64,000 bases of DNA from Gerris lacustris (lineage: Eukaryota > Arthropoda > Insecta > Hemiptera > Gerridae), in the NCBI GenBank assembly GCA_951217055.1, contig OX578286.1, positions 35,124,345 through 35,188,344 on the forward strand, read 5' to 3'. Positions 10,504 to 22,840 of the stretch are shown here, piece by piece. Below the pieces are notes generated by a model. It made no database searches. It was not told the origin of the DNA and worked only from the letters and a program-made list of their open reading frames with translations. A program made the position numbers and the translations under genes. Every line of letters begins with the position of its first letter. Position 1 is the first letter of the stretch.

Positions 10504-10743
10504 CTTTTCTAGTTCCTTGAGTGAGGCAGGTGAGACGTCGGAATGTCTACGAAGATCCGGTGTACGAGGAGGAGCCAGGCCTGACGAAACAGCAGAAGTG
10601 GATGCCCCAAGCTTAGCTTCAGAGTGTCTCCTCTGAAGAGCTTCCAGAACGGGTGGCTCCAAAAGAGAGTCTGTCGACTCCTGGGTGATGACTTGGGCTC
10701 TTGAGGCAGCCCTTCGTCTGCATATACTGCACCTCCATAGCGA
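10504..10743 (-). CDS. RIM/Fife-type active-zone scaffold, second half of FYVE-type zinc finger
   Basis: The minus strand has TCTGTTCAG|TCGCTATGG as acceptor and GAAAAG|GTTACAC as donor, giving exactly 80 codons in phase 0. The exon starts SLWRCSICRRRAASRAQ, which supplies the last C-x2-C pair of the zinc finger whose first six cysteines are in the exon at 53961-54117. It then reads LEALQRRHSEAKLG, GLAPPRTPDLRRHSDV and SPASLKELEK. RIM, Piccolo/Bassoon and Fife proteins have this finger near the N terminus and use it at presynaptic release sites. TCNEC/VCEDC spacing resembles Piccolo fingers, which favours Fife over canonical RIM. I do not assign a symbol because orthology needs an alignment. 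Confidence 0.85.
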
Positions 10744-10861
10744 CTGAACAGACAATGAAAACACTCTGTTACAGTAGATGTAATAACAACTCATGATATA
10801 TGTATACATTTGACGCAGGCATTTTTCAGTAATATTAATGAACATCTGTTAAGAATATTTG

Positions 10862-11514
10862 AAAGGAAAGTGGTCAGGTATTTGATGAATCTGTGATAAT
10901 AAAGTATGGAAGTATAGAAGATAAGAGATGATTATATAATATCATGGAAGGGGAAGATATAGTGAGATTTATAAAGGCACAAGCTTGATATGGCTGTTAA
11001 AGGATAGACGAAGGGAGAATACCTTAAAATCTGTTGCTACTGGACATTCAAGGCAAGGACGCCCTAATTTAATTCAATGTACTTAATTCCTATCCAAAAA
11101 TCTAAGCCGACCCAGGCCAATCTAGTGTATGTACGCAAATTCAATTCTGTGTAATTAATTTTATAGTGAAATATTTTAAATTCTTCTACCATGACTGTGC
11201 TTGTTGTGTTCAAGTTATGTAATAATTTCAGTGGGAGCCCCTTGCCTAACCCCTCTGTGTACACTGTGCCACTGTGCCACTGTCGTGCTGACTAAAACCT
11301 TTGTTTAGTAGACTGTCATATTGGCCACCATCTTGAAATTATTAAGTGTGGAATATCCAAAAACTATACAGTTGTCACAAATGCTGAGACTCATCAGTGT
11401 GCCAAATTTCATTTATTGATCAATTTTCATGCCAGTTATCACTAGGCAAACTTTTTAAGTTTCTAAAATGAAGAACTCACTCCCAATTAAAAACATCAAC
11501 TTCTTTTCACAAAA
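10862..11514. other. Intron DNA, nothing recognised
   Basis: AT-rich sequence with no repeat family shared within the window and no credible exon. Confidence 0.4.
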
Positions 11515-11600
11515 TTAATGTCAATATGTAAAATGTTTTTTTTTTTTTTTTTTTTTTTTTTTTGTGGGGACACATTTTGCCCTTTGTGTACATATAGCAA
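11515..11600. repeat. Poly(T)-centred repeat, second copy at 12146-12215
   Basis: AATATGTAAAATG, a T run, then GTGGGGACACATTTT occur here and again at 12146-12215. They flank the reverse-transcriptase relic, so the two copies may be related parts of one retroposed segment. Confidence 0.5.
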
Positions 11601-11855
11601 CATGTCCAGTGTCCAGCCCAAGTGGCAATGGGCTGACCATGTTCCTAGATGTACAGACGATCGTTGGACCAAGAGACTGGCAGACTGGTACCCTTGTGAC
11701 GGTTCAAGGAGAAGAGGAAGACCAAAAAGGAGGTGGGAAGATGACATCGTACAAGAGGTGGGACACCAATGGCAGAGACTTGCTCAAGACCGGCTAAATT
11801 GGATTAGTTTAATGGAGGCCTATGCCCACAAAATGGGCCTGATTCTACAAATTTA
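11596..11855 (+). pseudogene. Non-LTR retrotransposon, C-terminal reverse-transcriptase relic
   Basis: The plus-strand translation contains KWQWADHVPRCTDDRW, TKRLADWYPCDG, RRRGRPKRRWEDDI and LAQDRLNWISLMEAYA. These match in order the C-terminal tail of insect non-LTR (jockey/RTE-type) ORF2 proteins (LKWAGHVARR...RWxxRxxxWxP...GRPxxRWxDDL...A.DR..W..L.EAY). The frame ends at a stop after LILQI. Only the last 80 or so codons remain, as expected for a 5'-truncated copy. Its orientation is opposite to the host gene. Confidence 0.85.
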
Positions 11856-12215
11856 AATTTTTCTCAATTAAATTGGAAAGGTAAATACGTATGTGTTTAG
11901 ATGTATGTATGTGTGTAGTTGTATGTATGGGTGTATATATGTGTATATTGTATTTATATAAATAATTAAAAGTAAATAAAAATAATGGAATGAATATAAG
12001 AGAAAATAAATAAATGATAATAACAAAATAAATAGAAGAAGAGGAAATCAGTGTTTAGTAGTGATAGTTTTTTTTTTAAAGATGAAAATTTATTTAACTA
12101 TTTGTGAAATGTAGAATCAATTAAAGGCTTTATTATTATAAATTTAGATTGACAATATGTAAAATGCTTTTGTTTTTTTTTGTGGGGGACACATTTTTCC
12201 ACTGTGTTTTTAGAA

Positions 12216-13137
12216 ATCTATTTTTTAAACGTGATTGAAGCACGCATGACAAAATATAACGGAGTTTAAATATTGCTCGAGGTCAATAAAAGTTTGCCGA
12301 ATTTTGCCGTTTACTTTGGTCAATATGGTAAAAAGTGTTTTGCTTACAGTGAATTTAGTCCGAATATTCCCCTTTTATCTTTCAATATAAACTCGACTTT
12401 TCGACTTCTTATTTTTTTTTGGTTTATAACAGTGTTTGTTCTTCGGAGTCTTGTGTGAAAAAAAAGACAATTTAGAACCGGGAAAAAGTTGAAGAGCACT
12501 CTTTTCGCAAAACTTGTTTCATACGATATTACTTCTACCAAGGGTTGTGAGTTCTTGGGGGAATAGTGGGTGGGGGAGAAAGAAAAAAAAAAATGTCGAC
12601 ATTTTTCCGGTTCCCCCAAGGCGGCTCTAAATCAGTTTTTCCTGAGGCTTCACCTTCGCCTCCGCTCTCTAAAGAAAAAATTTTTTTTTTTTTCCTCTTG
12701 AATAACTCGAGCCTTAACTTCTCTTCTCGAACAGTAATGATTATTTTCTTCCTTTTTTTTTTCCTCAAGAAGAAAATAAGAAAAACAAATTTTCCTATCG
12801 GTTATATGTTTTGTATAAATAAACTCTGTTACGGAACCTATCAATACCAAGCTTTTCTTTACGCGTCAATAGACATTTCAATAATATATTTTTTTCTCTT
12901 ATTATGTATTTAGTAAGCGAGAATTGTCACATTTATTTATTTATTGTTATATTACATAATGTATTTATTGTTAAATAGTTACGACAGATGTTCGATTTAG
13001 CTGTCTAAAACTTTTATTCAATAAATATTTATTTTATTATTGAGATAATAATAAGTTAAATGAAATAAATGTCAACGAAAAAGAAATAAAAAGTAAAATT
13101 AAAAGTTTTTTAACTAAGAAAACTTAAGGATTATTTA
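12216..13137. other. Homopolymer-rich DNA, no gene
   Basis: Many A/T homopolymers and a C/T-rich block near 12600-12680. Frames in several directions stay open only through biased composition. A short purine/pyrimidine hairpin-like segment lies near 12590. Nothing coding was recognised. Confidence 0.4.
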
Positions 13138-13615
13138 TTGAAAAGAGCGTAGCGAGCTTCCTACATTCAACGAAATATGCTCCGTGTCTGTCTGTCTGTC
13201 TGTCTGTCGGTCTGTGTGTCCGCGAAATATGAAACGTGCGACGATAACTTGAGTAAATGTCAACCGATTTTGATGAAATTTGGTAGACATGTTCATTTTA
13301 CCAATCCCCAGGATGAGTTCGTTGGACAACGTTATCCGTCCAAGCGTTCACGAGCAACGCTCGCGTAAACGTGAACTTCAAATTTAAAATTGGAATTTTA
13401 GGTTGGGAAAAAAATCTAACTTTATCTATTCAATGAGAAAAACATTTTTTTCAAATACAATTTTTCAGTAAAACCAACAGCGACACCGCTATGAAGTGTT
13501 AAAGATCGCTAAAACTATTAATAGTTTTTACACAATAAACATTATAACAATAAAGTACATGATAGGATGCGAGGAAGCTATGTGCCACACTAATTGGCAG
13601 TCTATTTTTAATCTG
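13138..13615 (+). repeat. Family C dispersed element
   Basis: Starts with GAGCGTAGCGAGCTTCCTAC, followed by a TCTG microsatellite (13189-13214), CGACGATAACTTGAGTAAA, CACGAGCAACGCTCGCGTAA and GCGACACCGCTATGAA. It ends with GGAAGCTATGTGCCACACTA, ATTGGCAG. That right terminus is shared with family A. No coding capacity. Confidence 0.75.
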
Positions 13616-13689
13616 TCAAAATTGTTTTAATTTTTTACTTGAATTAAACTATCAATTTTTGCAAAAGTTAAAGAGCGCAGACTGTTCAA

Positions 13690-14458
13690 ATTAATCTTGG
13701 GATATCTGCGGGTTACTTTCGATAAACTGTAAAAGTTTCATACAAATCAGACAAGTACTTTTGAAGCTATATAGGTGTAAATAGATGTATGTTTGTGCGC
13801 ATGTGGAAGAGAAACATATAGGCGCAGAAGATTGAAACTTATATGGGACCAACAATGGGCTAATTATGACCTATCACCTAAATTTCATTAAAATCGGACG
13901 TGTAGTTTTTTAAGATATGTTGGTTCGCAAAAATCTAATGACAGACCGACAGACAGACATGGAACCAAATATGTTCCCTGATGTCTGAAACGGATTTCTG
14001 TCTTGAAATTTTTGAAATCAGAGACCTTAAATATTTTCGTTCTTCGAAACGATCCAGTGGCGGATTAAAGGGTGGGGCGGGGGTGGCGACCGCCCCCCCC
14101 CCCCCCCCCCCCCTTGATTATACTTTTTTCCAACGACTACCAAATTTCATATCAGAAATGCATAAAAGCGCTGTTTTGAGAGGTCATATTTTCAAATTTT
14201 TCCGGGGGAGGACCCCCGGACCCCCCGCTATATGCACCCTACAATAATTAACTGCTATCGACACCTATGACTTACGGTTAAGATAATTTACTGCAGTCGG
14301 GGGGGAGGAATCCTGAGAACTCCCCCCCCCCCTTTCCTTAGGGCTTTCCACACTCCCGAAACCCCTTGGAGGGTCAGATCGCCACCCCATAGATGACACC
14401 CTTAATCCGCCACTGAAACGATCACATAGCTTCCATTACTTTCGGTAAGCTCGGAAGC
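13690..14458 (-). repeat. Family A element split by a hAT MITE
   Basis: The left part runs from ATCTGCGGGTTACTTTCGA to TTCGTTCTTCG. The right part resumes at 14416 and ends with the terminal hairpin at 14458. The gap between them is exactly the element at 14055-14415 plus one copy of an 8-bp duplication. Confidence 0.85.
14055..14415. mobile_element. hAT-type MITE nested in family A
   Basis: The termini are CAGTGGCGGATTAA and TTAATCCGCCACTG, typical of the hAT superfamily (CAGTG start). They are flanked by a perfect 8-bp target duplication AAACGATC (14047-14054 and 14416-14423). The 361-bp interior contains C and G homopolymers and no transposase. Removing it with one duplication restores the family A sequence. 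Confidence 0.95.
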
Positions 14459-14469
14459 AAAATCAGAAA

Positions 14470-14765
14470 AAGGGTTAGTTAGTCAATTATTACTCCAAAT
14501 CAAAAAAGTAACCTATAAAGCGACAAATTACCGTATCAACTTGATTTTTGGTTTTGGTTTAGTAACTAATTTCGTATTCTGGATCATGAAAATCACATGG
14601 TCCACCATAAAGGGCGGATCATGGCCTCTCACCACCGCGGTTTTTTTTTTGTTATTTAATGCCTATTGACAAGCTATGTCCCACAGATAAACTTAACCGA
14701 CCGCATTTTCTTAAAAGGCTTGATGTTAGTCAGACACTTTTTTGCACGCTATCTCCTGGAATATT
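14470..14765 (+). repeat. Family P dispersed repeat, copy 2
   Basis: Carries the family P block order, including CTCCAAATCAAAA, GCCTATTGACAAGCTATG, TTTTCTTAAAAGGC and GATGTTAGTCAGACAC. Confidence 0.65.
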
Positions 14766-14842
14766 AGATATAGTTAAATTTAAATTAAGACAGATAATTC
14801 ATAACCTTTATTTATATACATATATATATATATATATATATA

Positions 14843-15979
<1,137 letters not shown>

Positions 15980-16084
15980 GAGAGAAAGTAAAGGTGAGAA
16001 ATTCATTGCTGTACCAGATGAAATAATTCGGTCGGTTTCAAGGAAAAGGTAAAAAAAAAAAATACCTGGTTAGTTATACCGGAT

Positions 16085-16430
16085 AGGGGAGTAGATGATA
16101 GTGGGCTTCCGTGAAGGAGACGTCGAGGATAATAAAGCAAGAGGCGAGGATTTGGTTTGCGTCGAATCACAAGATTCAGGTTTCTAATTATCTCGGTGCC
16201 CGGGGGCTTGGTCCCATTAGTGGCATGGGACTGAGCTTATCTCGCCGTGGGGTCTCGTTCATTAGCGGGGCCAAGGCTTAGGGACGAGGCGCCCTGCAAA
16301 ACCCTCCTGATAATCTAATAATAACGTGGGACGGAGGCTCCAAGTCGCGCCACCAGTCTCCTAACCCTACTCGCTTGCGAGGGAGACCAAAATGCGAAAG
16401 AGCAAACCCCACCCCCCAAATCGAAATGTT
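16085..16430. repeat. GC-richer dispersed fragment
   Basis: This island is much richer in GC than its surroundings. It contains GGAGGCTCCAAGTCGCGCCACC and GAGACCAAAATGCGAAA, a combination repeated at 24690-24760 next to a reverse-transcriptase relic. It is probably a piece of a non-LTR retrotransposon, but I see no clear frame. Confidence 0.4.
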
Positions 16431-16584
16431 AGATTTACATAACGCAAACAAAATCAAAAATTAAGAAAATGGTTCGCATAGAAATAACGTTGGGGAAATT
16501 CGAGCGGAACGAAATGATATTTCTATTCATTTACCCTTTAAGCTTTTTCCTTAATTATACGTTGCGCAACTCTATCGTGAAATA

Positions 16585-17695
16585 AAGGTATATATTTTAT
16601 CTACTATTGATACGAAATATAAACATTTTATCTCGGTTTAGATGCGTAAAAAGTGATTCTTTTTCGTAGTTGTATTCATTGGGCATGCGCGTTTCAAAGA
16701 AGAATTCTTCCCCTCATCGCACGATTAGCGTGTTTTGTTTACATTTAACATAACTAATTTCCTCTTTGTTTAATTAAAGTAACTGTACTTTTCTGGGTTG
16801 AGGTAGCGTATCTGAGGCATCATGAAAAAAACTGGTAATAGCTATTTACGTACCTAGAGCAGTAAGGGCGTTATTACAGGCCGAGGGCCAAGTTTGAAAG
16901 CCCGAGTGCGTAGCTCGAGTGCGTTTAACACCCGAGGCCAGTCATGATACTTACTGCTCGAGGTGCGTACACTATTTTATCGCCCAACACATGTAAACTA
17001 ATTACAAAACACAACTATTTTGCCGTAATCTTCAAAAACAATAAGTGCATATTAAGTTTAAAACAGTACAAAAACAAACCGCAGTTATAAAAATATTGAT
17101 TGTTTACAAATTGAACAGCTGACGCTGAGAACTACTAGCGCTTCTTGCTCGCCGCGGCCCGGCCAGGAAGCGGCCGCTTCTCGAACTACTACTCGCCCTG
17201 TAAAGAAAAAGCATGCAGTTTTACAGGCCCCTGGGCTGTAAAATGAAACTTTACCGGCCGCTCAGGGCTCAGGATAGGAATGTTTACAAGTGGAGGGCGA
17301 TAAATATAATTAAAGTCTTTTCTGTAGATTGATCAAAAATGCACCAATTGTGGATTCTTCTTCATTTCATAAGTTTTCTCTTAATACGTTTTCCATCTTC
17401 AGTCCTCTATTTTGAGACACAGCTGTATACAGGTCGATTTTGCGAATCTTGGGCGTTTGTATCTGTCGTAGATTAACTGGGCTTCGACGTAGCGTATCTG
17501 GGTTTTCCAGAGAGTATGAAATGGAAAAGAATTCATAAATAATGCAATTTATATCAACATACAGGAAACACTTTAATTATACATTATACATGGATTATAT
17601 TTGTTAGTTTTTCCATTTCTATACGGGATGCCTCAGATACGCTACCTCAAGCATTTTCTGTATTTATTATTAAAATCCAACAATCGTAGATAATA
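16585..17695. mobile_element. Family G element interrupted by a TIR element
   Basis: Begins TATCTACTATTGATACGAAA and ends with AACAATCGTAGATA, the inverted-repeat ends of family G (see 49391-49814). The central part is replaced by the element at 16796-17653, so the mini-ORF of family G is missing in this copy. Confidence 0.6.
16796..17653. mobile_element. 858-bp TIR element nested in family G
   Basis: The ends GGTTGAGGTAGCGTATCTGA and the reverse complement of TCAGATACGCTACCTCAAGC form an inverted repeat of about 25 bp. They are flanked by a 7-bp match TTTTCTG (16789-16795 and 17654-17660) that may be the target duplication. Inside, 16845-16971 is a large hairpin whose arms include AGCAGTAAG and CTTACTGCTCGAGG. 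No transposase was found. Confidence 0.75.
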
Positions 17696-17754
17696 TATAT
17701 TTTTTTTAAATAATCTATTTTTCTGTCATAAATAATGTTTAATGCAACATAAAA

Positions 17755-18707
17755 AAATCTGCCAATCAGTGCAGCACAAGCTTCCTCGCGTCCTATTTCA
17801 TATACTTTAAGTAATTCTTTTGATATTCACTCCCCTATGATTATTGGAACGAAGTTCCTTATGGCACGTTCTGGAGCCCGGGAATGAATCCGAAAAAAAC
17901 GACCAAAATCACCGTCACAAATAACCGTCACAAAATCACCGTCACGCAAAATCCGTCACGAAATCTACAGATGACGATAACTTGAGTAAAAGCTCACTGA
18001 GTTGGTATGAAATTTGATACACATGTTCATTTGTAGTTTGATGAAATTGATACACATGTTCATGTGGAGTTTGATGAAATTTGGTACACATGTTCATTTT
18101 ACCAATGCCCAGGCTGAGTTCGTCAGAAAACATTATCCGCCTAAGCGTTCACACGCAACGCTCGCGTAAAAGTAAGCTTTAAAAGACGGGGAAAAGTGTT
18201 ATTAAGGAAGCCTGTTACTTGACTTGTTTTGATTATTTTTGTTATAAATGTCAAAATGTCACTTTGTTTTGTAAATAAATAAAATATAATCATGCAAAAT
18301 TTCACTCTGATACAAGCAGAAGCTGTAGAGTAGGGAAGAGATATATTTTATAATATTTTAAATTAATTGGCCAGGTAGGTAGAAAACAGTCCTATTTCAA
18401 TCCAAACTCCTTTAACAAACATACTCTTTCACTATAAACTCGTCATGATCAACTTTTTTCTTATATTTAATATATATTTATAGTAAGACTCTTGCTTTAA
18501 TTATACAAATAATAATTTTCTTTTAATTTTGCCTTAACTCTGCTAGGTACATACAGTTCGTTACTTTTAATTTTGTCTCTTTTCTAACTCCGCCATGTAT
18601 AAGTAGTTAGCAATGTATACGTACTTAGCAGTGTAATTTTATAATTTATATTTAATGAAAAATGTAAGGAACTACGTTCCTACCTGGTGTCCCGCGACAC
18701 CACACGT
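17755..18707 (+). repeat. Family C long copy
   Basis: Contains the shared terminus (CTGCCAATCAGTGCAGCAC, CTTCCTCGCGTCC), the core CGATAACTTGAGTAAA and CACGCAACGCTCGCGTAAA, and ends GTGTCCCGCGACACCACACG. Within it GGAACGAAGTTCCTTA (17848) and TAAGGAACTACGTTCC (18665) are inverted and may be ends of a nested or composite unit. A short GAAATTTGATACACATGTTC segment is triplicated near 18000-18100. Confidence 0.6.
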
Positions 18708-18905
18708 ATTTTTTTTAGAATATAAATGCTTTTGACTAAATCACTATTAACACAAAGATGTTTAGTCCAATGTACTTTGAGACAAAGGAATATCACACTT
18801 CTGTTTTTATAAGAGAAGTAACAGTCTAAAGAAGAACATTCCGTACACCTTCTTTAGATTGTATTCCCCTATTTTTAGGGAAGTAACAAACTTAAGAAGT
18901 GTCAT
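18708..18905. mobile_element. Family D foldback MITE, copy 2 (left-truncated)
   Basis: Shows the D body (GTTTAGTCCAATGTACTTTG) and the right hairpin AACAGTCTAAAGAAG / CTTCTTTAGATTGT, ending near AACTTAAGAAGTG. The left terminus is replaced by the end of the family C copy. Confidence 0.7.
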
Positions 18906-19054
18906 ACTTTAATGGCTTTAATATATTTTAGTGGCTTCACGTGCGTTAAATTACGTGGACCGACTATTTATATTGTTCATTAGGATGATCTCCATAGACG
19001 CTCCCATAATTACAATTTATTAAGCTGTTTTTAATGGTTTATAAATGAATTTTA

Positions 19055-19916
19055 GAAGTTCTTTAGATTGTTACTCCCCTATGGTTTTTTTAGAATATAA
19101 ATGACTGACTAAATAAAAATTAAGACAAAGGGATGTTTAGCCTAATGTGCTTTGCGACACAGGAATATCACACTTCTGTTTTTATAAGTGGAGTAAAAGT
19201 CTAACCCTTTAAGGATCAGGCAAAAAAAAATAAAAATATTACTGTGGATTGGTGGTTTCCGCGGTTTACCACCTGACCATCTCTACACGTGAGTTTTGGA
19301 TGACATGTCTCTAGTTTTTTTTTTTATTGTGGCTCATAGAAACAATTTCTTAGAGCGGATTTTTGTCAAAATACTCATTATACTACCAGTTTTGATGTAA
19401 TATTGAGTTTTTATAATAAATTATTAGCGCTTTCGAGTTATTTGCAGATTTTTAGCTTGAGTTGTGAAAATGTAATGAATTACGTTGTCTTAGAGGTTTG
19501 GTGGTTCATTCCGTTAACCACCTACTTTAAGGTGGTTAACGGATGTAAACCACCAAACCTTACAGGCAATATAATTTTTGTCAAGGTCATCAGAAGTACA
19601 AATCCCTAATTGATTGGTGGCATCTCCTATAGAAACCACCTAAAAACAATGATTTTTTTTTCATGAAAGGGGGGATGGAATTTTATCAAAAATAATTTTC
19701 TGGTGCCATTCTTGATCCCACAGATGAGATTTGCAACTCTAATTTTAGAAATTAGAAAAAAACAGTACTGCGCCATTCGGAGCAAAAGGGGGCGGTTTGC
19801 CTGGCAAACCACCAATCCTTAAAGGGCTAAAGAAGAACACTCTGTACACCTTCTTTAAATTGTTACTTCCTCAAATATAGTTATTTTTTTAAGGGGAGTA
19901 ACTTTCTAAAGAAGTG
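19055..19916. mobile_element. Family D foldback MITE, copy 3, split by a piggyBac-like insertion
   Basis: Left arm TTCTTTAGATTGTTACTCCC (19058), body GGGATGTTTAGCCTAATGTG, right arm GGGGAGTAACTTTCTAAAGA. The copy is interrupted at AAAGTCTAA by the element at 19205-19826 and resumes CTAAAGAAGAACAC. Confidence 0.85.
19205..19826. mobile_element. piggyBac-like MITE with CTAA target duplication
   Basis: Perfect terminal inverted repeats CCCTTTAAGGAT / ATCCTTAAAGGG are flanked by CTAA on both sides (19201-19204 and 19827-19830). Excision restores the family D sequence AGTCTAAAGAAG. Ends starting CCC and a 4-bp NTAA duplication fit piggyBac, which normally uses TTAA. The interior has further inverted words (GGTGGTTTCCGCGG, TTAACCACC/GGTGGTTAA) and no transposase. 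Confidence 0.8.
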
Positions 19917-20582
19917 CCTGAATCCTTATTTGTATTAGACATGATTATGTACCGGAGGGAGGGGGGGGAGGGAGAGAAATTTAGCTAATTAGCCAGAGGG
20001 AACTTGACATTTATGAATCTTACCCTGACCATGACCCACCAATAAAACAAGGTTGAATAATAAGGGAGAATTTTGATTTTATGTTTTTTTTAAAAACTTT
20101 TAAATTTAAAAAAAAATGTAATAAAATTTATAAATACGAGTATGAAAATTTAAAATCAAGGTGTGATAATTATTTATTTATTTCAGGGTATTAGTGAGGG
20201 ATAGCATACGGTTAAACCCTAATCCGTCACAGTCACATCACACTCACAAAACAAAAGGTGACAAATCGATCAGATAATACACACACAAGACCAATCATAT
20301 ATATGATGGGTGGATACAATTTCATTACTTTTTTAAAAACCAGAATATTAGAACTCCATTTCTATTCATTCTGATTTATATTTATGAATAAATGAATAAT
20401 TTACATATGAATTTCACCATTTTTTTGGTTTAACTTATTGATGACAGAATTGACAAATTTCAACTTTAAATTAATATTCACTTTCTTATGTTAGTAATAG
20501 ATACGTATAAAGTGTAGTGTTAAACCCAAAAAATACTTTGATATTACCACTGATTAGTGATTAGTACGTATTAATTTTTTGC
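19917..20582. other. AT-rich DNA, nothing recognised
   Basis: Contains a short G-rich run near 19960 and AT-rich sequence otherwise. No element ends or coding frame were seen. Confidence 0.4.
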
Positions 20583-20639
20583 TTTCGAGCTTTCTGAAGG
20601 TAACGGAAGCTATGTTAGCGTTCTAAAGAACAATAATTA

Positions 20640-21255
20640 TTAATGCACCTAGGGAGTAAAGTAAGCCATTATTCCCTGAGCGAAAAAGTTGGTTCTTGAT
20701 GCGAAGCCGAAGGAACCATGGTCCCTAAATCCTGAGGCGCCGCCGAGGGAGATAATTATCGCGAGGGGAATAATGGCACTTTAATCACGAGGTAAATTCA
20801 ATATTTTAACTCCAGTAGGAAGAAAATACACATTTTCGTCCATTGCACAGTTTTTATTTATTATTTTAATAAATAACAATAATTATTAGCACTTTTAATA
20901 GCAGATATAAGAGATTCAATATTAAAAACTAATAAGAATTGGAATTAAACTCAAATAGAAGGTTATTTAGATGCAGGTTATAAACAAAGATAAACATGGT
21001 CAAAAAAAAACAGTGTCGCCAACCTGATTTCAACAACTTCATTACATTAGCCATTCATTTACTACTATTTATAAAATAATTAAGTTGAAATCTTTACTTT
21101 TTTGCCCTACTTTACTTTTTCACCCTACTTTTACTTTTTCTTCCTACTTTTTGAGTTCAGGCATGAAAAGACCTGTTTTAGTCCCTCTAAACTAATTCAA
21201 AATCATAACTTTTTCTCCCTACTGGAGATAAAAATATTTTATGTCTTCGATTTCA
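20640..21255. mobile_element. Insertion with palindromic ends in family A
   Basis: An imperfect inverted pair, CACCTAGGGAGTAAAG...GCCATTATTCCCT and GGGGAATAATGGCACTTTA...CGAGG, brackets 20645-20795. An AT-rich tail with repeated CCCTACTTTTACTTTTTC words follows. The interior is unrecognised and the right boundary approximate. Confidence 0.4.
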
Positions 21256-21344
21256 ATAATTTTACCACAGAAATTCGTTTCAGACATTAAGGAACATTTT
21301 TGGTTCCGTGACTGACGGTCAGTTGCTCAATTTTTGCGAAGTAA

Positions 21345-21589
21345 TGTATATCTTCAGGACGAGGGACTCCCCCGAAGGGGTTCTTTTCCCCCACGCTTTG
21401 ACACACGCTTACATAGCTCACTGATGACCACACCATATCCGCTTCGGCGGTACAACGTACATGTACAGGTATGATGAGGGAAGTGACTGGAACTCTCCAC
21501 CACGGGGTTAGTAAAATGGGCCCAATGTGGCCTGATTGCTAGGTTCCAACAAGTGGTTCGTCCTCCCTGTCTCACTAACTAACTAACAT
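21345..21589 (+). mobile_element. SINE-like insertion with (TAAC)n tail
   Basis: A GC-richer segment of about 240 bp ends in CTCACTAACTAACTAACA. It is flanked by TATATCTT on both sides (21346 and 21592 areas), and family A continues beyond it. The short-word tail and duplication suggest retroposition, possibly by an RTE-type LINE. No tRNA-like boxes were seen with confidence. Confidence 0.5.
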
Positions 21590-22197
21590 ATATCTTAAAA
21601 ACTACTCATCTTATTTTATTGAAATTTGAATGTTAGGTCATAATTAGCCTAATTGTTGGTCCCATATAAGTTTCAACCTTCTACGCCTATTTTTTTCTGT
21701 TCCACCATATTATAAAATCAAGTATACAAACATGAGGAAGCTATGTGCCACACTAGTTGGAAGAGTATTTTGAAATTGAAGAGTCAAAAAAGTTAATTAT
21801 TTAATTTTTATAAGTTCTATTTAATTTTAATATATTTTTAAGTGCATTAAACGATTATTTATTGATGCTTTAAACGATCTGAATACGGACGGCATTGTTC
21901 CATGTAAACGCAACGTATTTAGTCTTGTTCATTTCTAGGTCAATCACTCAAATTCTGGTACTGTATCGTCACACACTTCTTACATCTTAGTCTTACATTT
22001 TAACACCTATACTGAAATCGTATTAGGGCATGCGCAGTTTTATGAGTCTCCCCAAGGTAACCTGACACATAGACCACTCTAACATAACCTTCTTTCACTA
22101 CTATCATAATTATTAAGTGTCAAAATCAGCTGTTTTCTAATGAGATCAGAAATATATCCAAATATTTTTAAATAAAACTTAATACGGTAATGTAAAC

Positions 22198-22840
22198 CTC
22201 AGAGTAAGGAAGGGGTAGAGGGAACAATGCTATAGAATCGGGGTCTCAATAACTGGTTCATTATGCGACACCCCTATACTAAACCTTCCCAGCGGCAGTT
22301 TGGTGAAACAGTATCGATATCTCGATAAAAACTCGAAATTTATCTGATGTCAGCTGATAAGGATAAGTATAATGTGGTATTTTCTTACATTTAATATTTT
22401 AATAATAATAATTTCTTTATAAATACATATGTACTTTAGTGTTTGTTGTTATCCGATTATCTAAAGGCAGTTACTTTGTTAATAACATGTAATAGTTCCA
22501 GTTCCTATATAACCAAAAGCAATCTTATACAAAACAAAATCGTCTTCTAAAGAAATCACGTCAGATTTTTCTCTTAAATATTTGATATTTTGACATATTT
22601 TACATTTCGATAATAAAACAATCAAACAAAGCACATGACGTGTAAAGGTTTAGTTGACAAGCGTCCGTGGGCACGTAAGGACAAGGAATAGACCAATAAG
22701 ACAAGGACCAGTGACCACGTGATCGGGCTGTTGTCACTTTAGTTCGGATTGAGCTCGCTTGAGAGGTTTAGTATATGGGTGTCACATAATGAACCACTTT
22801 TCAAATCGCATTGCTCCCTCTACCCCTTCCTTACTCTGAG
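22198..22840. mobile_element. 643-bp TIR element with inverted repeats of about 90 bp
   Basis: Left end CTCAGAGTAAGGAAGGGGTA and right end TACCCCTTCCTTACTCTGAG are perfect complements. Similarity continues inward with substitutions: GAGGGAACAATGC, GGTTCATTATGCGACACCC, AGTATATGGGTGTC. The interior has no transposase. The target duplication is unclear, so superfamily is left open. Confidence 0.8.

Larger units (their letters stand above)
20583..21765 (+). repeat. Family A copy carrying two nested insertions
   Basis: Family A landmarks are split in three: GCTTTCGAGC...GGAAGCTATG (20583-20630), AGAAATTCGTTTCAGACAT to TTTTTGCGAAG (21262-21340), and ACATATATCTTAAAAACTAC to GAGGAAGCTATGTGCCACAC (21590-21765). 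The interruptions are listed separately. Confidence 0.7.

Noticed and set aside
12344..12913. Cluster of Lys/Phe-rich frames
   Set aside because: They come from homopolymer-rich DNA and occur on both strands without motifs.
13177..13368. Frames in family C repeats (also 5389-5610, 17942-18133)
   Set aside because: They recur in each copy with the TCTG microsatellite inside and show no conserved start or domain. They are read-through of a non-coding repeat.
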